NCBI RefSeq assembly: GCF_042432445.1
Contig: NZ_JBHLXE010000076.1
Location: 26,315 to 90,314 of the forward strand
DNA length: 64,000 bases
Direction: 5' to 3'
Origin: Thorsellia kenyensis
GTDB lineage: Bacteria; Pseudomonadota; Gammaproteobacteria; Enterobacterales; Thorselliaceae
The translations under genes and the position numbers were made by a program. Under the pieces are notes generated by a model, which ran no database searches, was not told the origin of the DNA, and saw only the letters and a program-made list of their open reading frames with translations. This document shows positions 53,192-62,632 of this stretch, piece after piece (the first letter of the stretch is position 1; each line of letters starts with the position of its first letter).

Positions 53192-54403
53192 TTACGCATT
53201 TAGATGGTTTTTCTTGAGTAAATTATAAATTCCAATCACAGAACAGCACAAAACAGCAAGAGCGCCTGTGCGCATGGCCCATGGCCCACTGAAGTGCTCA
53301 GCAATAAAACCTATGATAGGCGCACCTATTACAGTACTTCCCATCGATACCGCAAGGTAAAATGCCATTACTCGGCCTCTAAACTCTGAAGGAACTTTTA
53401 ATTGTACCATTGCATTAGTTGTGGTCATGAAAATTTGCACTGAGATGCCACATAAAATAAGCATAATACTGAAATACCAATAATTAAAAGCAAAGCTACC
53501 TAGTAGTAAGCTAATTGAAAATAACAATGCACCGAAACAGATGTAGTGCAAAGTGGGAATAGATTGTTTAGCTGAAATCAAAGATCCGGTAACTGAGCCT
53601 ACCGCCAGTGTAGATATTAATGCACCATAATGTTCAACATCCAAATTGAGCACTTTTACCGTGATGGTTGAAATATAGAGTGTAAAATTAAGTCCAAGTG
53701 CACTGACTAAAAAAAGCATAATAAAAAGGCTTTTAAGATAGCTATTTTGGTAAATATATTGAATGCCGTCTAAGATTTGTCTCACATTTATGGTAGATTT
53801 ACTCTTAGGGATAAGTTTTTCTTTGTTTAACGAGAAAAGCGCGATTAGCATAAAAACGAAGCTACATGCATTGAGAATAAAAATCCAACCAGAACCAATG
53901 ACAGCGATTAAAATTCCTGCTATCCCTGGGCCTATCAATCGAGCTAAATTAAATGAGGTTGCATTTAGGGCTACAGCGTTAGACAAATCCTTCCCTGTGA
54001 CAAGTTCTGATACGAAAGTTTGCCTTGCTGTTGCGTCAAATGCAGTAGTACATCCGAGAGCTAGGGCAAATCCGTATACATGCCATAATGTTACCAAACC
54101 AGTCAAAGTCAATAAACCCAGTAATAAAGCAAGTATGCACATTATGATTTGAGTAAAAATTAAAATTTGCCGGCTAGGGTATCTTTCCGCGACATAACTC
54201 ACGACAGGAAGCAATAATAATTGAGGACCGAACTGACAAGCGAGAACTATACCTAAGGCCGAAGGATTATTATCCGTCAGCTCTTTGATGACAAGCCAAT
54301 CTTGCCCAGTCCTTTGCATCCAAGTGCCGATGTTTGAGACCATAGCGCCTATCGCCCACCAGCGATAATTTGTATTTTTTAGTGAGCGAAATGCGTTAGC
54401 CAT
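53192..54403 (-). CDS. MFS transporter, MFS_3/EntS-like exporter group
   Basis: A 403-residue major facilitator resembling the EntS-like (MFS_3) group. Evidence is FRSLKNTNYRWWAIGAMVSNIGTWMQRTGQDWLV, GCTTAFDATARQTFVSELV, ALNATSFNLARLIGPGIAGI and VPSEFRGRVMAFYLAVSMGSTVIGAPIIGF, the motif-A-like loop of the second half. The family exports siderophores, drugs or other small molecules. I choose the second of two adjacent ATG codons (54403), 5 bases after GAGG. It follows the EptA-like gene by 20 bases. Confidence 0.86.
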   Translation of the reverse strand: MANAFRSLKNTNYRWWAIGAMVSNIGTWMQRTGQDWLVIKELTDNNPSALGIVLACQFGPQLLLLPVVSYVAERYPSRQILIFTQIIMCILALLLGLLTLTGLVTLWHVYGFALALGCTTAFDATARQTFVSELVTGKDLSNAVALNATSFNLARLIGPGIAGILIAVIGSGWIFILNACSFVFMLIALFSLNKEKLIPKSKSTINVRQILDGIQYIYQNSYLKSLFIMLFLVSALGLNFTLYISTITVKVLNLDVEHYGALISTLAVGSVTGSLISAKQSIPTLHYICFGALLFSISLLLGSFAFNYWYFSIMLILCGISVQIFMTTTNAMVQLKVPSEFRGRVMAFYLAVSMGSTVIGAPIIGFIAEHFSGPWAMRTGALAVLCCSVIGIYNLLKKNHLNA

Positions 54404-54423
54404 CATGACCTCGACGTCTTTAA

Positions 54424-56121
54424 TTAGTTATGGTTTACAGTAGGAACGTAATCTGGGGTAATCACAGGTTCACTAAGCTGGAGTTTTTCTTTGTTATCTA
54501 ACTTTACCTCAATAAATTGATTAAATCCATAAAGATTTTTTCCTTGAAAATAGGCTTTTTCTGGATTGTATTGTGGGTATGTTATGGATGTACCTAATTT
54601 TTCAGCAACCCATTTAGACATTTCAAAATGTGATACCCAAGCTTTACCTTGAAAATAGGTTTGAAAGTCTTGTCCCTCTGGTTCATTCCAACTTGCACTA
54701 AAAATAGGAACTTTAGCAATTTCCCTGCGCAGAATGTTGTGTCCCCATAAATTTTCTTCCCCAAGAAGTTGACCATGATCTGATGTTATCACAACATGGT
54801 TCTCTCCAGGCAAAGCTTGAATTTTCGTCAAAAGTCTATCTAAAATTGAATCTATGTACAGAACAGAATTATCATAACTATTCACATCTCTAATTTCACG
54901 TTTTAGAGCGTCCTCATCTTCCCAGCGCCTAAACTCTTTTCTATGCTCATAATTCTCTTCATAGGGAGAGTGTGCACCTCGAAGTAATATAACGACAAAT
55001 TGTTTTTTAGAAGAATCGAAATCTTTAAGAAATTTGAAAATCCCTTCATCTTTTTCTTTTTCAAATAAAAGAGGGGCATCTTCTTCACTGATGAGTTTAT
55101 CAATATAAGGAACACCTAAGTCGTTTAATACGCGTGAACTTTGAGAAGATATCCAGGTGGTTTCATAACCGGCAGATTTTGCAAGCTTAAATAAGTTAGT
55201 TTCAGCTGATTTAATTTGGTTGATGTTGCCAGGATCATGAATGGCATTCATGATTAGAGGAACACTAGCGGCTGTCGCAACGGCTGCTGCCACGCCTTTG
55301 TGCTTTGTTAAACCCTTATTGAACCATTCGTTAATGAGGGGAGTATTTTCTCTTTCGTAGCCAAAAGCTTGCAGATGATCGTATCTGAGTGAATCGACTA
55401 TAACTAGCCATACCGTATTAGCATTCGAGTTTACTTTGCTTAGTGACGGGGGGGGGATTTCTGCCTTTGGCATGACTTCTTCGATCGAGGGAAAACCCTT
55501 AATAAGAAAAAAAGAGTAAGTATCAAGCGTGTTATAAAGGCTAGGTCTAGTAGGGCCAGGTAAAAACATATTTAAATCGCGATAGGTTGCACGATACGGT
55601 TTTGATGCTAGGATTAAAAATATGCCTAAAAAACAAACAGAGCTTACCCAGTTATTGATTTTTTTGGGTAAAAGTTTCCAATACAAGTAAATATTAAGCC
55701 CATAGGGTAAGATTACTGCCAAAATAAGGTGCAGGTGATTACGCCAAGTATAAGTTACAGATTGACTAATGTCCTTAGATTCACTAAATATACTTGAGAT
55801 GGTAGTCGGATCAATTGGTCTGCCAACATAAGAAATATGTAAAAGTTGGCTAAATTGAAGTAAACCAAAAAATACGAGAATAATAATGGCTAGGCTACGA
55901 TTTCCTCCAAGCCAAAGTAAAAGATGAAATCCAAACAAGGAAAGGGCGAATTTAAATTCAAATTTTGCCCCATTCGATTCAGTAAAAAGTTGTTGTATTG
56001 CGTCATCTATTTGCATTAACACACTGCAAATAAAAGCCAAAATAATATATTTGAAACATTGTTTTAATATAGGGTTTCTGGTGTTTTTATCAAAATTTAA
56101 AAAATGTAGACTAATAGACAT
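54424..56121 (-). CDS. EptA-like alkaline-phosphatase-superfamily membrane enzyme
   Basis: A 565-residue inner-membrane protein with about five N-terminal helices (to residue 175) and a periplasmic sulfatase-fold domain. Catalytic features resemble phosphoethanolamine transferases: Asp243 in VIVDSLRYDHLQAFGYE, the nucleophile candidate Thr283 in AVATAASVP, His384 in RGAHSPY, and the metal pair Asp448-His449 in TSDHGQLLGEENLWGHN. It probably moves a phospho-alcohol group onto an envelope lipid or glycan; lipid A as target is only a guess. A C9 tract encodes PPP at residues 223-225, just before the catalytic domain. It sits 29 bases after the mutarotase gene and 20 before an MFS gene. Confidence 0.75.
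   Translation of the reverse strand: MSISLHFLNFDKNTRNPILKQCFKYIILAFICSVLMQIDDAIQQLFTESNGAKFEFKFALSLFGFHLLLWLGGNRSLAIIILVFFGLLQFSQLLHISYVGRPIDPTTISSIFSESKDISQSVTYTWRNHLHLILAVILPYGLNIYLYWKLLPKKINNWVSSVCFLGIFLILASKPYRATYRDLNMFLPGPTRPSLYNTLDTYSFFLIKGFPSIEEVMPKAEIPPPSLSKVNSNANTVWLVIVDSLRYDHLQAFGYERENTPLINEWFNKGLTKHKGVAAAVATAASVPLIMNAIHDPGNINQIKSAETNLFKLAKSAGYETTWISSQSSRVLNDLGVPYIDKLISEEDAPLLFEKEKDEGIFKFLKDFDSSKKQFVVILLRGAHSPYEENYEHRKEFRRWEDEDALKREIRDVNSYDNSVLYIDSILDRLLTKIQALPGENHVVITSDHGQLLGEENLWGHNILRREIAKVPIFSASWNEPEGQDFQTYFQGKAWVSHFEMSKWVAEKLGTSITYPQYNPEKAYFQGKNLYGFNQFIEVKLDNKEKLQLSEPVITPDYVPTVNHN
55448..55456 (-). repeat. C9 homopolymer in the EptA-like gene
   Basis: Nine G on the plus strand (nine C in the coding strand) encode part of Ile-Pro-Pro-Pro at residues 222-225. 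The reading frame is open with nine; one base more or less would truncate the protein before its catalytic domain. Confidence 0.97.
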
Positions 56122-56150
56122 GGGTAAAAGTACCTTGATTTATTTATTCA

Positions 56151-57107
56151 TTATAGTGGAAATGGGGTGACATTCAGTTTTAATTGATGAACTGAGCTTG
56201 AAGTAAGTTGAACAGCTTGACTGACAACAGCGGATTCAATGCACCCCATTGACAAGTATCCATCATCAGGCATATCTTGCATTGAATGGCTGAGTTTAAT
56301 ACCTGGGTTCCAAATAACAGAGTCACATGAGTTCTGCTTTTCTAATAGCATTCCATGACTATTTTCAATTAAAATTTTACGGCTTAACATCTCATCAATG
56401 AGTTCTAATTTTTTGTTACTCTGTGTGTAAATTCTATCAATATGGTCTTTAAATGTTACCGATGAAGACGTTTCTTTTTCAAGCACTTGATTATTGAGAC
56501 TGTTGATAAATTCTGAGCCCAGACCTAAAACGTGGGCGTTATTCACATGAGAGATATGAAAGTAAGAGTGCAATGCACATGTGAACTTAAAATTCCCTCT
56601 GCTTTCGAGAATAAATTCACAGGTATCTGATAAGTAGAGTTGTAAGCAAAGTGAAAACTCATAGGGCCATATAGAGCGAGACTCATCTGTAGAGTTAAGC
56701 GTTATCGATAGATTTACTTTTTCACTATCGTCTGACAAAGAGTCAAGCTGCCACAGGGAAGTTCTAGCAAAGCCATGTGCAGGAAAAGCACTTTTACCGA
56801 ACCATGGCCAGCAGATAGGTACCCCCCCTCTGATAGGTTGATTTCTTTTAAAGGGAGTCAAAGGACTTAACCAGAAAGTTTCCGGTCCGTCTCTTAATTG
56901 CCAGTTTAATAGTTGCGCTCCCTGAAGACTTATTGCGGCGTCAAACTTTGGGTGACAAATAAAAATAATATCCAGTTCATCTATTTTTCCTAAAAAAGCA
57001 AACTCAGATAATTTTTGGTGGTCTTGAACCAAACCGTCTTTTATACCCGCCTTACTCAAAAGTCCGTTTAAAAAGGAGTGGGGTTTAACATTCAGATGTG
57101 TAGGCAT
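56151..57107 (-). CDS. yeaD: D-hexose-6-phosphate mutarotase, YeaD-like
   Basis: A 318-residue aldose-1-epimerase-fold protein of the YeaD family, which interconverts alpha and beta anomers of glucose-6-phosphate-type sugars. The best signature is RGGVPICWPWFG followed by AHGFARTSLWQLDSL; GAQLLNWQL and ALHSYFHISHV also fit, and VIWNPG is near the end. Length is near E. coli YeaD (294), with a slightly longer N-terminus. The RGGVP codons contain a G7 run. It is the first gene of a four-gene run with the EptA-like enzyme and two MFS transporters. Confidence 0.88.
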   Translation of the reverse strand: MPTHLNVKPHSFLNGLLSKAGIKDGLVQDHQKLSEFAFLGKIDELDIIFICHPKFDAAISLQGAQLLNWQLRDGPETFWLSPLTPFKRNQPIRGGVPICWPWFGKSAFPAHGFARTSLWQLDSLSDDSEKVNLSITLNSTDESRSIWPYEFSLCLQLYLSDTCEFILESRGNFKFTCALHSYFHISHVNNAHVLGLGSEFINSLNNQVLEKETSSSVTFKDHIDRIYTQSNKKLELIDEMLSRKILIENSHGMLLEKQNSCDSVIWNPGIKLSHSMQDMPDDGYLSMGCIESAVVSQAVQLTSSSVHQLKLNVTPFPL

Positions 57108-57263
57108 TATTGAATTCTTAAGAAAGTGTATTTATTTGGTATTGATTTATCCTATTTTTAATGCTTAGCAAAAAATCAGTGGGTACTGTGCAGAGTATTA
57201 AGGTGAAATCGTTAATAATGTAATTTATTTTAATCTATATTATGTTATCCTAATTGATGAGTT

Positions 57264-57288
57264 TTTTCACGTAAAAGATGCGTGAAAA
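57264..57288. promoter_or_regulatory. Inverted repeat in the yeaD-mnmA divergent spacer
   Basis: TTTTCACG (57264-57271) and CGTGAAAA (57281-57288) are perfect 8-bp arms with a 9-base spacer, 70 bases before the mnmA start. It could be an operator or a 5' leader stem. Confidence 0.4.
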
Positions 57289-57357
57289 TAAAACAAATAT
57301 CATAAAGTAGGTGATTTTTTTATAATCAAGGTTAATAAAGGATAAAACTTTATCATT

Positions 57358-58584
57358 ATGCAATGTTTAAGCAACGCTTTAATTAGCAACGTTTCAATTG
57401 TTCCTTCAGCTTCAAATTTAGTTCCCTCAGATGAGGAATTTGCTGTTAATCAAAAGAAAAAAGTGATTATCGGTATGTCAGGCGGTGTAGATTCTTCTGT
57501 TGCAGCTTATCTTCTTTTGATACAAGGATACCAAGTAGAAGGGCTTTTTATGAAAAATTGGGAGGAAGATGATGGTACAGAGTATTGTACAGCTGCAGTT
57601 GATTTAGCTGATGCGCAAGCAGTAAGTGATAAATTGGGTATTAAGTTACACGCCATCAATTTCGCTGCAGAATACTGGGATAATGTTTTTGAACATTTTT
57701 TGACTGAATACAAAGTGGGGAGAACTCCAAACCCCGATATTTTATGCAATAAAGAGATAAAATTTAAAGCCTTTTTAAATTATGCCGCGGAGGATTTAGG
57801 CGCTGATTATATTGCTACAGGTCACTATGTAAGAAAACTGACGTTAGACCACGCAATAAATAAGGATGAGGGTTTTACAACGTTTATGTTACGTGGTCTA
57901 GATAATAATAAAGATCAGAGTTATTTCTTGTATACATTGTCGCATGAACAAGTTGCTAAGTCATTATTCCCGGTAGGGGAACTTGAAAAACCATTAGTAA
58001 GACAAATTGCAAACGAATTAGAGCTTTCTACAGCTAAGAAAAAAGACTCTACAGGGATATGCTTCATAGGTGAACGAAAATTCAATGAGTTTTTAGCACG
58101 CTATTTACCTGCCCAACCTGGTGTGATACGCAGTGTAGATGGTGATGTTTTAGGTGAGCATTTAGGGTTGATGTATCACACGCTGGGGCAAAGGAAAGGG
58201 CTTAAAATTGGTGGTATCAAAGATGCTGATGATAATCCTTGGTATGTTGTAGATAAAAATCTAGTTGATAATGAACTAATTGTTGCTCAAGGAGCAACTC
58301 ACCCAAGGCTGATGTCACAAGGATTAATTGCCGAGCAACTGCATTGGGTTAATGACATCGAATCTAGAATAACAAAAAACAGCCCCTTTAACTGTACTGT
58401 AAAGACTCGATATAGACAACCAGATATTCATTGTACATTATCTTATAATGAATCAGGACATCTTATTGTAATGTTTGATGAACCAGTATCTGCAGTAACA
58501 CCTGGACAATCTGCGGTATTTTACCAAGATGAGGTGTGCCTTGGTGGTGGAATTATTCAAGCACGTATTCCGCTAAAACCTTGA
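57358..58584 (+). CDS. mnmA: tRNA-specific 2-thiouridylase MnmA
   Basis: MnmA thiolates uridine 34 of Lys, Glu and Gln tRNAs. The 408-residue protein has the PP-loop SGGVDSS at 41-47, FMKNWEEDDGTEYC, the catalytic pair Cys130 (PNPDILCNKEIKF) and Cys235 (STGICFIGE), and GLMYHTLGQRKGLKIGG. Relative to E. coli (368 residues) the N-terminus is about 28 residues longer. No internal start codon lies before the PP-loop, so the extension is probably real; GGAT lies rather far (15 bases) before the ATG. hflD and purB follow as in E. coli. Confidence 0.96.
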   Translation: MQCLSNALISNVSIVPSASNLVPSDEEFAVNQKKKVIIGMSGGVDSSVAAYLLLIQGYQVEGLFMKNWEEDDGTEYCTAAVDLADAQAVSDKLGIKLHAINFAAEYWDNVFEHFLTEYKVGRTPNPDILCNKEIKFKAFLNYAAEDLGADYIATGHYVRKLTLDHAINKDEGFTTFMLRGLDNNKDQSYFLYTLSHEQVAKSLFPVGELEKPLVRQIANELELSTAKKKDSTGICFIGERKFNEFLARYLPAQPGVIRSVDGDVLGEHLGLMYHTLGQRKGLKIGGIKDADDNPWYVVDKNLVDNELIVAQGATHPRLMSQGLIAEQLHWVNDIESRITKNSPFNCTVKTRYRQPDIHCTLSYNESGHLIVMFDEPVSAVTPGQSAVFYQDEVCLGGGIIQARIPLKP

Positions 58585-58665
58585 TTTAGCAATTTGGTCC
58601 TAATCCCTCTTCTGATAGGAGGGAAGTATTTTAAAATTTATAACACGTTATTTAAGGAATCGGCT

Positions 58666-59298
58666 GTGGCAAAAAATTATTCAGATATTGTTATTGCACT
58701 CGCAGGACTATGTCAAGCGGCAACTATTGTTCATAATCTGGCTCATACGGGTGAGTATGATGAAAAGTCATTTAATATTCTAATCAAAAGCTTAGATTCT
58801 TTCAGTCCTGACTCAACCCTTGGTGTTTATGGGAATGATCTTGATAATTTAAAATTAGGACTCACAACTATTAGTGACATGTTGAGTGGTCAGACACAAA
58901 AAATCAATCCAGAAATTACTCGCTATGTGGTCTCTATGAGTGCTATAGAAACTCGATTAATGAACAATAAATCTGCACAAGAACAATTAAGACAAAGATT
59001 GTATCAATACCAACAGCAGTCAGTTTTTTTCAAGGATGAACCAGAACAGCAATATAACAACCTTGCAGGGATTTATGTTGATGTCATCAGCCCACTAGGA
59101 CAAAGAATTCAAGTAACAGGCTCTGAACCTATTTTAAAAAACTCAAATGTTCAAGCGAAAGTAAGGGCTATTTTACTCGGAGGTATTCGTGCTTCTGTGC
59201 TGTGGAAACAGGTAGGTGGAACTCGCTGGCAAGTAATATTTTTTAGAAAAAAAATAGTTCAAACAGCCAATGAGCTATTAAGCTATACACAAAAGTAA
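58666..59298 (+). CDS. hflD: High-frequency lysogenization protein HflD
   Basis: HflD is a membrane-associated alpha-helical protein found between mnmA and purB in many gammaproteobacteria; in E. coli it binds lambda CII, and its native role is unclear. I start at GTG 58666 (read as Met: AKNYSDIVIALAGLCQAATIV), with AAGGA 7 bases upstream; this gives 210 residues, against 213 in E. coli. Matching blocks are LTRYVVSM-like ITRYVVSMSAIETRLM, LAGIYVDVISPLGQRIQVTGS and QAKVRAILLGGIRASVLWKQVGG. The longer TTG frame from 58594 covers a small hairpin (58604-58624) and is unlikely. Confidence 0.92.
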   Translation: MAKNYSDIVIALAGLCQAATIVHNLAHTGEYDEKSFNILIKSLDSFSPDSTLGVYGNDLDNLKLGLTTISDMLSGQTQKINPEITRYVVSMSAIETRLMNNKSAQEQLRQRLYQYQQQSVFFKDEPEQQYNNLAGIYVDVISPLGQRIQVTGSEPILKNSNVQAKVRAILLGGIRASVLWKQVGGTRWQVIFFRKKIVQTANELLSYTQK

Positions 59299-59364
59299 CG
59301 TTGCTTAAATGACCTTTTAGCCAAGACAATTTTTAAAAAACTGATTTTTGATAGGGAGAAAACC

Positions 59365-60735
59365 ATGGAGTTAACAGAATTAAATGCTATTTCACCGATA
59401 GACGGTCGTTATGGCGATAAAACCACCATATTAAAGTCTATATTTAGTGAATATGGGCTTTTAAAGTATAGGGTTATCGTTGAAGTAAAATGGCTTAAAA
59501 TGCTCTCTTTGCATCCTGATATCAAAGAAGTACCTAAATTTAGTTCTTCATCATATGATTTCTTGGATGCTATTGTAGAAAAATTTGATTTGGCAGAAGC
59601 ACAAAAGATTAAATTGATTGAAAAAACGACTAATCATGATGTTAAAGCTGTTGAATATTATCTTAAAGAAAAAATAGCTGATATTAGCGAACTTAATGCA
59701 ATAAGCGAATTTATCCATTTCGCCTGTACTTCAGAAGATATAAATAATTTATCCCATGGATTAATGCTTAAGGAAGCAAAAGAATCTGTTTTGGTTCCTT
59801 ACTGGACTGAAATAATTAATAAAATGAAATCTCTGGCATCACAATACGCGACTATTCCGCTGCTTTCAAGAACTCATGGTCAGCCCGCTACACCTTCTAC
59901 GCTAGGTAAAGAGTTTGCTAACGTGGCCTATCGTTTTCAAAGACAATTATTTCAGCTTAATCAAATTGAATTCTTAGGTAAAATAAATGGCGCAGTGGGT
60001 AACTTTAATGCTCACTTATCAGCTTATCCTGAAATAGATTGGCGTGCTACGAGTGAGAAATTTATCGAAGATCTAGGATTAACATATAATCCATTTACTA
60101 CGCAAATTGAACCCCATGATTATATCGCAGAACTTTTTGATTGTATTGCACGTTTCAATACAATTTTAATTGATTTAGACAGAGATATTTGGGGCTATAT
60201 TGCTTTGAATCATTTTAAACAAAAAACGGTGGCTGGTGAAATAGGTTCTTCAACCATGCCTCATAAAGTGAATCCGATTGATTTTGAAAACTCAGAAGGT
60301 AATCTTGGTTTAGCCAATGCAATTATGAATCATTTAAGTGCTAAATTACCTATATCTAGATGGCAAAGGGATTTAACTGACTCTACTGTTCTTAGAAACT
60401 TGGGTGTTGGCCTAGGTTATGCTTTAATCGCTTATCAAGCGACCTTGAAAGGGTTAAATAAACTGGAAGTTAATGAAGCAGGATTGCTTGAGGAGTTAGA
60501 TAAGAACTGGGAAGTGCTTGCAGAACCGATTCAAACGGTGATGAGACGTTATAATATAGAAAAACCTTATGAAAAACTTAAAGAATTGACTCGCGGTAAA
60601 AGGGTAGATAAAGAAAGTATGCAAAAATTTATTGAGTCGCTCGATATTCCAAGCGAAGAAAAAACAAGATTAAAAAGCTTAACTCCATCGAATTATCTTG
60701 GTAATGCCATTGAGATGGTTTCAAGATTAAAATAA
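59365..60735 (+). CDS. purB: Adenylosuccinate lyase
   Basis: PurB catalyses two fumarate-releasing steps of purine synthesis (SAICAR to AICAR, adenylosuccinate to AMP). The 456-residue protein has ELTELNAISPIDGRYGDKT at the N-terminus, CTSEDINNLSHG, SRTHGQPATPSTLGKE with the catalytic His, and the superfamily signature GSSTMPHKVNPIDFENSEGN. A GGGAGAA site precedes the ATG. It uses purines complementary to the adenine permease at 13124-14473. A terminator follows. Confidence 0.98.
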   Translation: MELTELNAISPIDGRYGDKTTILKSIFSEYGLLKYRVIVEVKWLKMLSLHPDIKEVPKFSSSSYDFLDAIVEKFDLAEAQKIKLIEKTTNHDVKAVEYYLKEKIADISELNAISEFIHFACTSEDINNLSHGLMLKEAKESVLVPYWTEIINKMKSLASQYATIPLLSRTHGQPATPSTLGKEFANVAYRFQRQLFQLNQIEFLGKINGAVGNFNAHLSAYPEIDWRATSEKFIEDLGLTYNPFTTQIEPHDYIAELFDCIARFNTILIDLDRDIWGYIALNHFKQKTVAGEIGSSTMPHKVNPIDFENSEGNLGLANAIMNHLSAKLPISRWQRDLTDSTVLRNLGVGLGYALIAYQATLKGLNKLEVNEAGLLEELDKNWEVLAEPIQTVMRRYNIEKPYEKLKELTRGKRVDKESMQKFIESLDIPSEEKTRLKSLTPSNYLGNAIEMVSRLK

Positions 60736-60768
60736 TCTTTTTTAAATAATAATTTATAGGAATTTTTT

Positions 60769-60790
60769 TGCCCCTTTTATGGGGCATTTT
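60769..60790 (+). terminator. Terminator after purB
   Basis: TGCCCC, loop TTTTAT, GGGGCA, then TTTT. The stem lies only 12 bases before the radical SAM start codon; its 3' arm GGGG is the only purine-rich stretch near that start. Confidence 0.8.
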
Positions 60791-60798
60791 AGTCAAAT

Positions 60799-62352
60799 AT
60801 GATGAAAATTTTACTTACTACATTAAATGCAAGATACTCTCATGCCTCATTAGGACTCCGTTATTTAAAAGCCAATATGGCAGAGCTTTATGATGTTACT
60901 GAAATAGTAGAATATACCATTCAGCAATCAGTAGATGAAATTGTGGAAAATATAGAAAAACTAAATCCACAAATCGTTGGCTTTGGGGTTTATATTTGGA
61001 ATATTGAACAAACCACTAAAATAGTCCAAACGCTTAAAGTATTAAGACCTGAAATGAAAATTGTGTTGGGTGGTCCCGAAGTGTCTTATGAATACGAAGA
61101 CCAGCCAATTGTTCAAAGGGCTGATTTTTTAATTACAGGATGGGGGGATATCAGTTTTCCAGAACTATGTCGTCAATTACTTAGTGGTTTAAGACCAATG
61201 GAGAAGGTTATTGTAGGCATCCAACCTCCTTTAGATGAGATTATACTTCCATATGATGAATATACTGAAGAAGATATAAAGCAAAGAACAGTTTACGTTG
61301 AAGCGTCGCGTGGATGTCCCTTTACTTGTGAATTTTGTCTTTCTAGTTTAGATAAAAAAGCATGGAGCTTCCCTTTGCCCAAGTTCATGCAAGCTATGGA
61401 CAAATTATATTTAAAAGGGCTGAGGCAGTATAAGTTTGTTGATAGGACATTTAATTTAAAAACTGATTTTACCACAACGATACTCACGTTTTTTTTAGAT
61501 AAGCTTGCTCGTCAGCCTGAAGATAAATTATTCTTACATTTTGAATTAGTTCCAGATCATCTTTCAGATGAGTTAAAAGAGTTGATTTTGCAATTCCCAG
61601 AAGGAAGTTTACAGTTTGAAATTGGAATTCAAACATTAAATCTTACAACGCAAAAGCATATATCTAGGCGAACAAATTTGCTAAAAGCTGAAGAGAACAT
61701 TCGATGGTTGGTAGAAAAAAGTCACGTGCATTTGCATGTGGATCTTATTGCTGGACTACCAGCTGAGGATTTAGCCTCTTTTGGTGAGGGTATGGATAGA
61801 CTGTATGCATGGAAACCTCACGAAATTCAATTAGGTATTTTAAAGAGATTAAAAGGCACCCCTATAATCAGGCATACTGATCCTTTTGGGTTTAAATATA
61901 GTCCAGAACCACCTTTTTCTGTAATGGAAAATAATGATGTTAATTTTGAAGAAATGAATCACATGAAACGTTTGGCTAAGTATTGGGATCTAGTCATAAA
62001 TTCAGGACGATTTAAGCATATTGAACCTTTATTATTAGAAAGTACCCCTTTTGCCAACATGACAAATTTAACCAATTGGCTATATAAACATTTAGGTCGT
62101 TCACATGCGATTAGGCTCGAAAAGCTGTTTGAACTTGTCTACGAGTATCTTAAGGATATAAAAAAAGTGCCCGCAGATATATTAAAAAACGCAGTAACGG
62201 AAGATTTTCTTCGTACAGGTATACAGGGATGGCCTAAGGTGTTTGGTGAGGCCCCGGAAGATTGGAAAGAGCGATTAAGTGTAATGAACAAATCACGACA
62301 AGGAAACAGTGAAGCATCTTTACCCAAAAGGCAGCAACGTCATGTGGAATAA
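60799..62352 (+). CDS. B12-binding-domain radical SAM protein with DUF4080
   Basis: A 517-residue protein. Residues 1-130 form a cobalamin-binding-type Rossmann domain (LLTTLNARYSHASLGLRYLKAN, PQIVGFGVYIWNIEQT, IVLGGPEVSYE); the radical SAM core follows, with the cluster cysteines 173, 177 and 180 in SRGCPFTCEFC, and FVDRTFN and HLHVDLIAGLPAED. The C-terminal 150 residues match the DUF4080 pattern (FLRTGIQGWPKVF is near the end). The substrate is unknown. The start overlaps the purB terminator zone and lacks a normal ribosome-binding site; either ATG 60799 or 60802 may be used. Confidence 0.85.
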   Translation: MMKILLTTLNARYSHASLGLRYLKANMAELYDVTEIVEYTIQQSVDEIVENIEKLNPQIVGFGVYIWNIEQTTKIVQTLKVLRPEMKIVLGGPEVSYEYEDQPIVQRADFLITGWGDISFPELCRQLLSGLRPMEKVIVGIQPPLDEIILPYDEYTEEDIKQRTVYVEASRGCPFTCEFCLSSLDKKAWSFPLPKFMQAMDKLYLKGLRQYKFVDRTFNLKTDFTTTILTFFLDKLARQPEDKLFLHFELVPDHLSDELKELILQFPEGSLQFEIGIQTLNLTTQKHISRRTNLLKAEENIRWLVEKSHVHLHVDLIAGLPAEDLASFGEGMDRLYAWKPHEIQLGILKRLKGTPIIRHTDPFGFKYSPEPPFSVMENNDVNFEEMNHMKRLAKYWDLVINSGRFKHIEPLLLESTPFANMTNLTNWLYKHLGRSHAIRLEKLFELVYEYLKDIKKVPADILKNAVTEDFLRTGIQGWPKVFGEAPEDWKERLSVMNKSRQGNSEASLPKRQQRHVE

Positions 62353-62473
62353 AAAGTAGCTAAATTGAACTGAGTTAAGAGCTTCAATTTTTTCTTTGAT
62401 GTGATGATTTTGCAATTTAATGTGTAGTAATCCTTAGTTCCTGATAAACACCAACTTCAATCAATCAATTCCC

Positions 62474-62501
62474 CCCCTTTAAAATCAAAATTTTGAAGGG
62501 G
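62474..62501 (+). terminator. C-run/G-run hairpin after the radical SAM gene, copy 2
   Basis: CCCCTTTAAAAT (62474-62485) pairs with ATTTTGAAGGGG (62490-62501) over 12 positions with one G-T. It follows the radical SAM gene by 121 bases and resembles the hairpin at 47989-48006. T-rich sequence (TCATTCCTTTC) follows. Confidence 0.5.
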
Positions 62502-62632
62502 TCATTCCTTTCTGTTCTTCACATAGGCTAAGCAATAGTCAGTCTATTTAAATTCTGCCGTTTCCCTTTTGTTCGCAGGATTTTAAGAACTCAATTTATT
62601 TTTCCTTTTAGAATCCAACTTATTTGAGTTAA

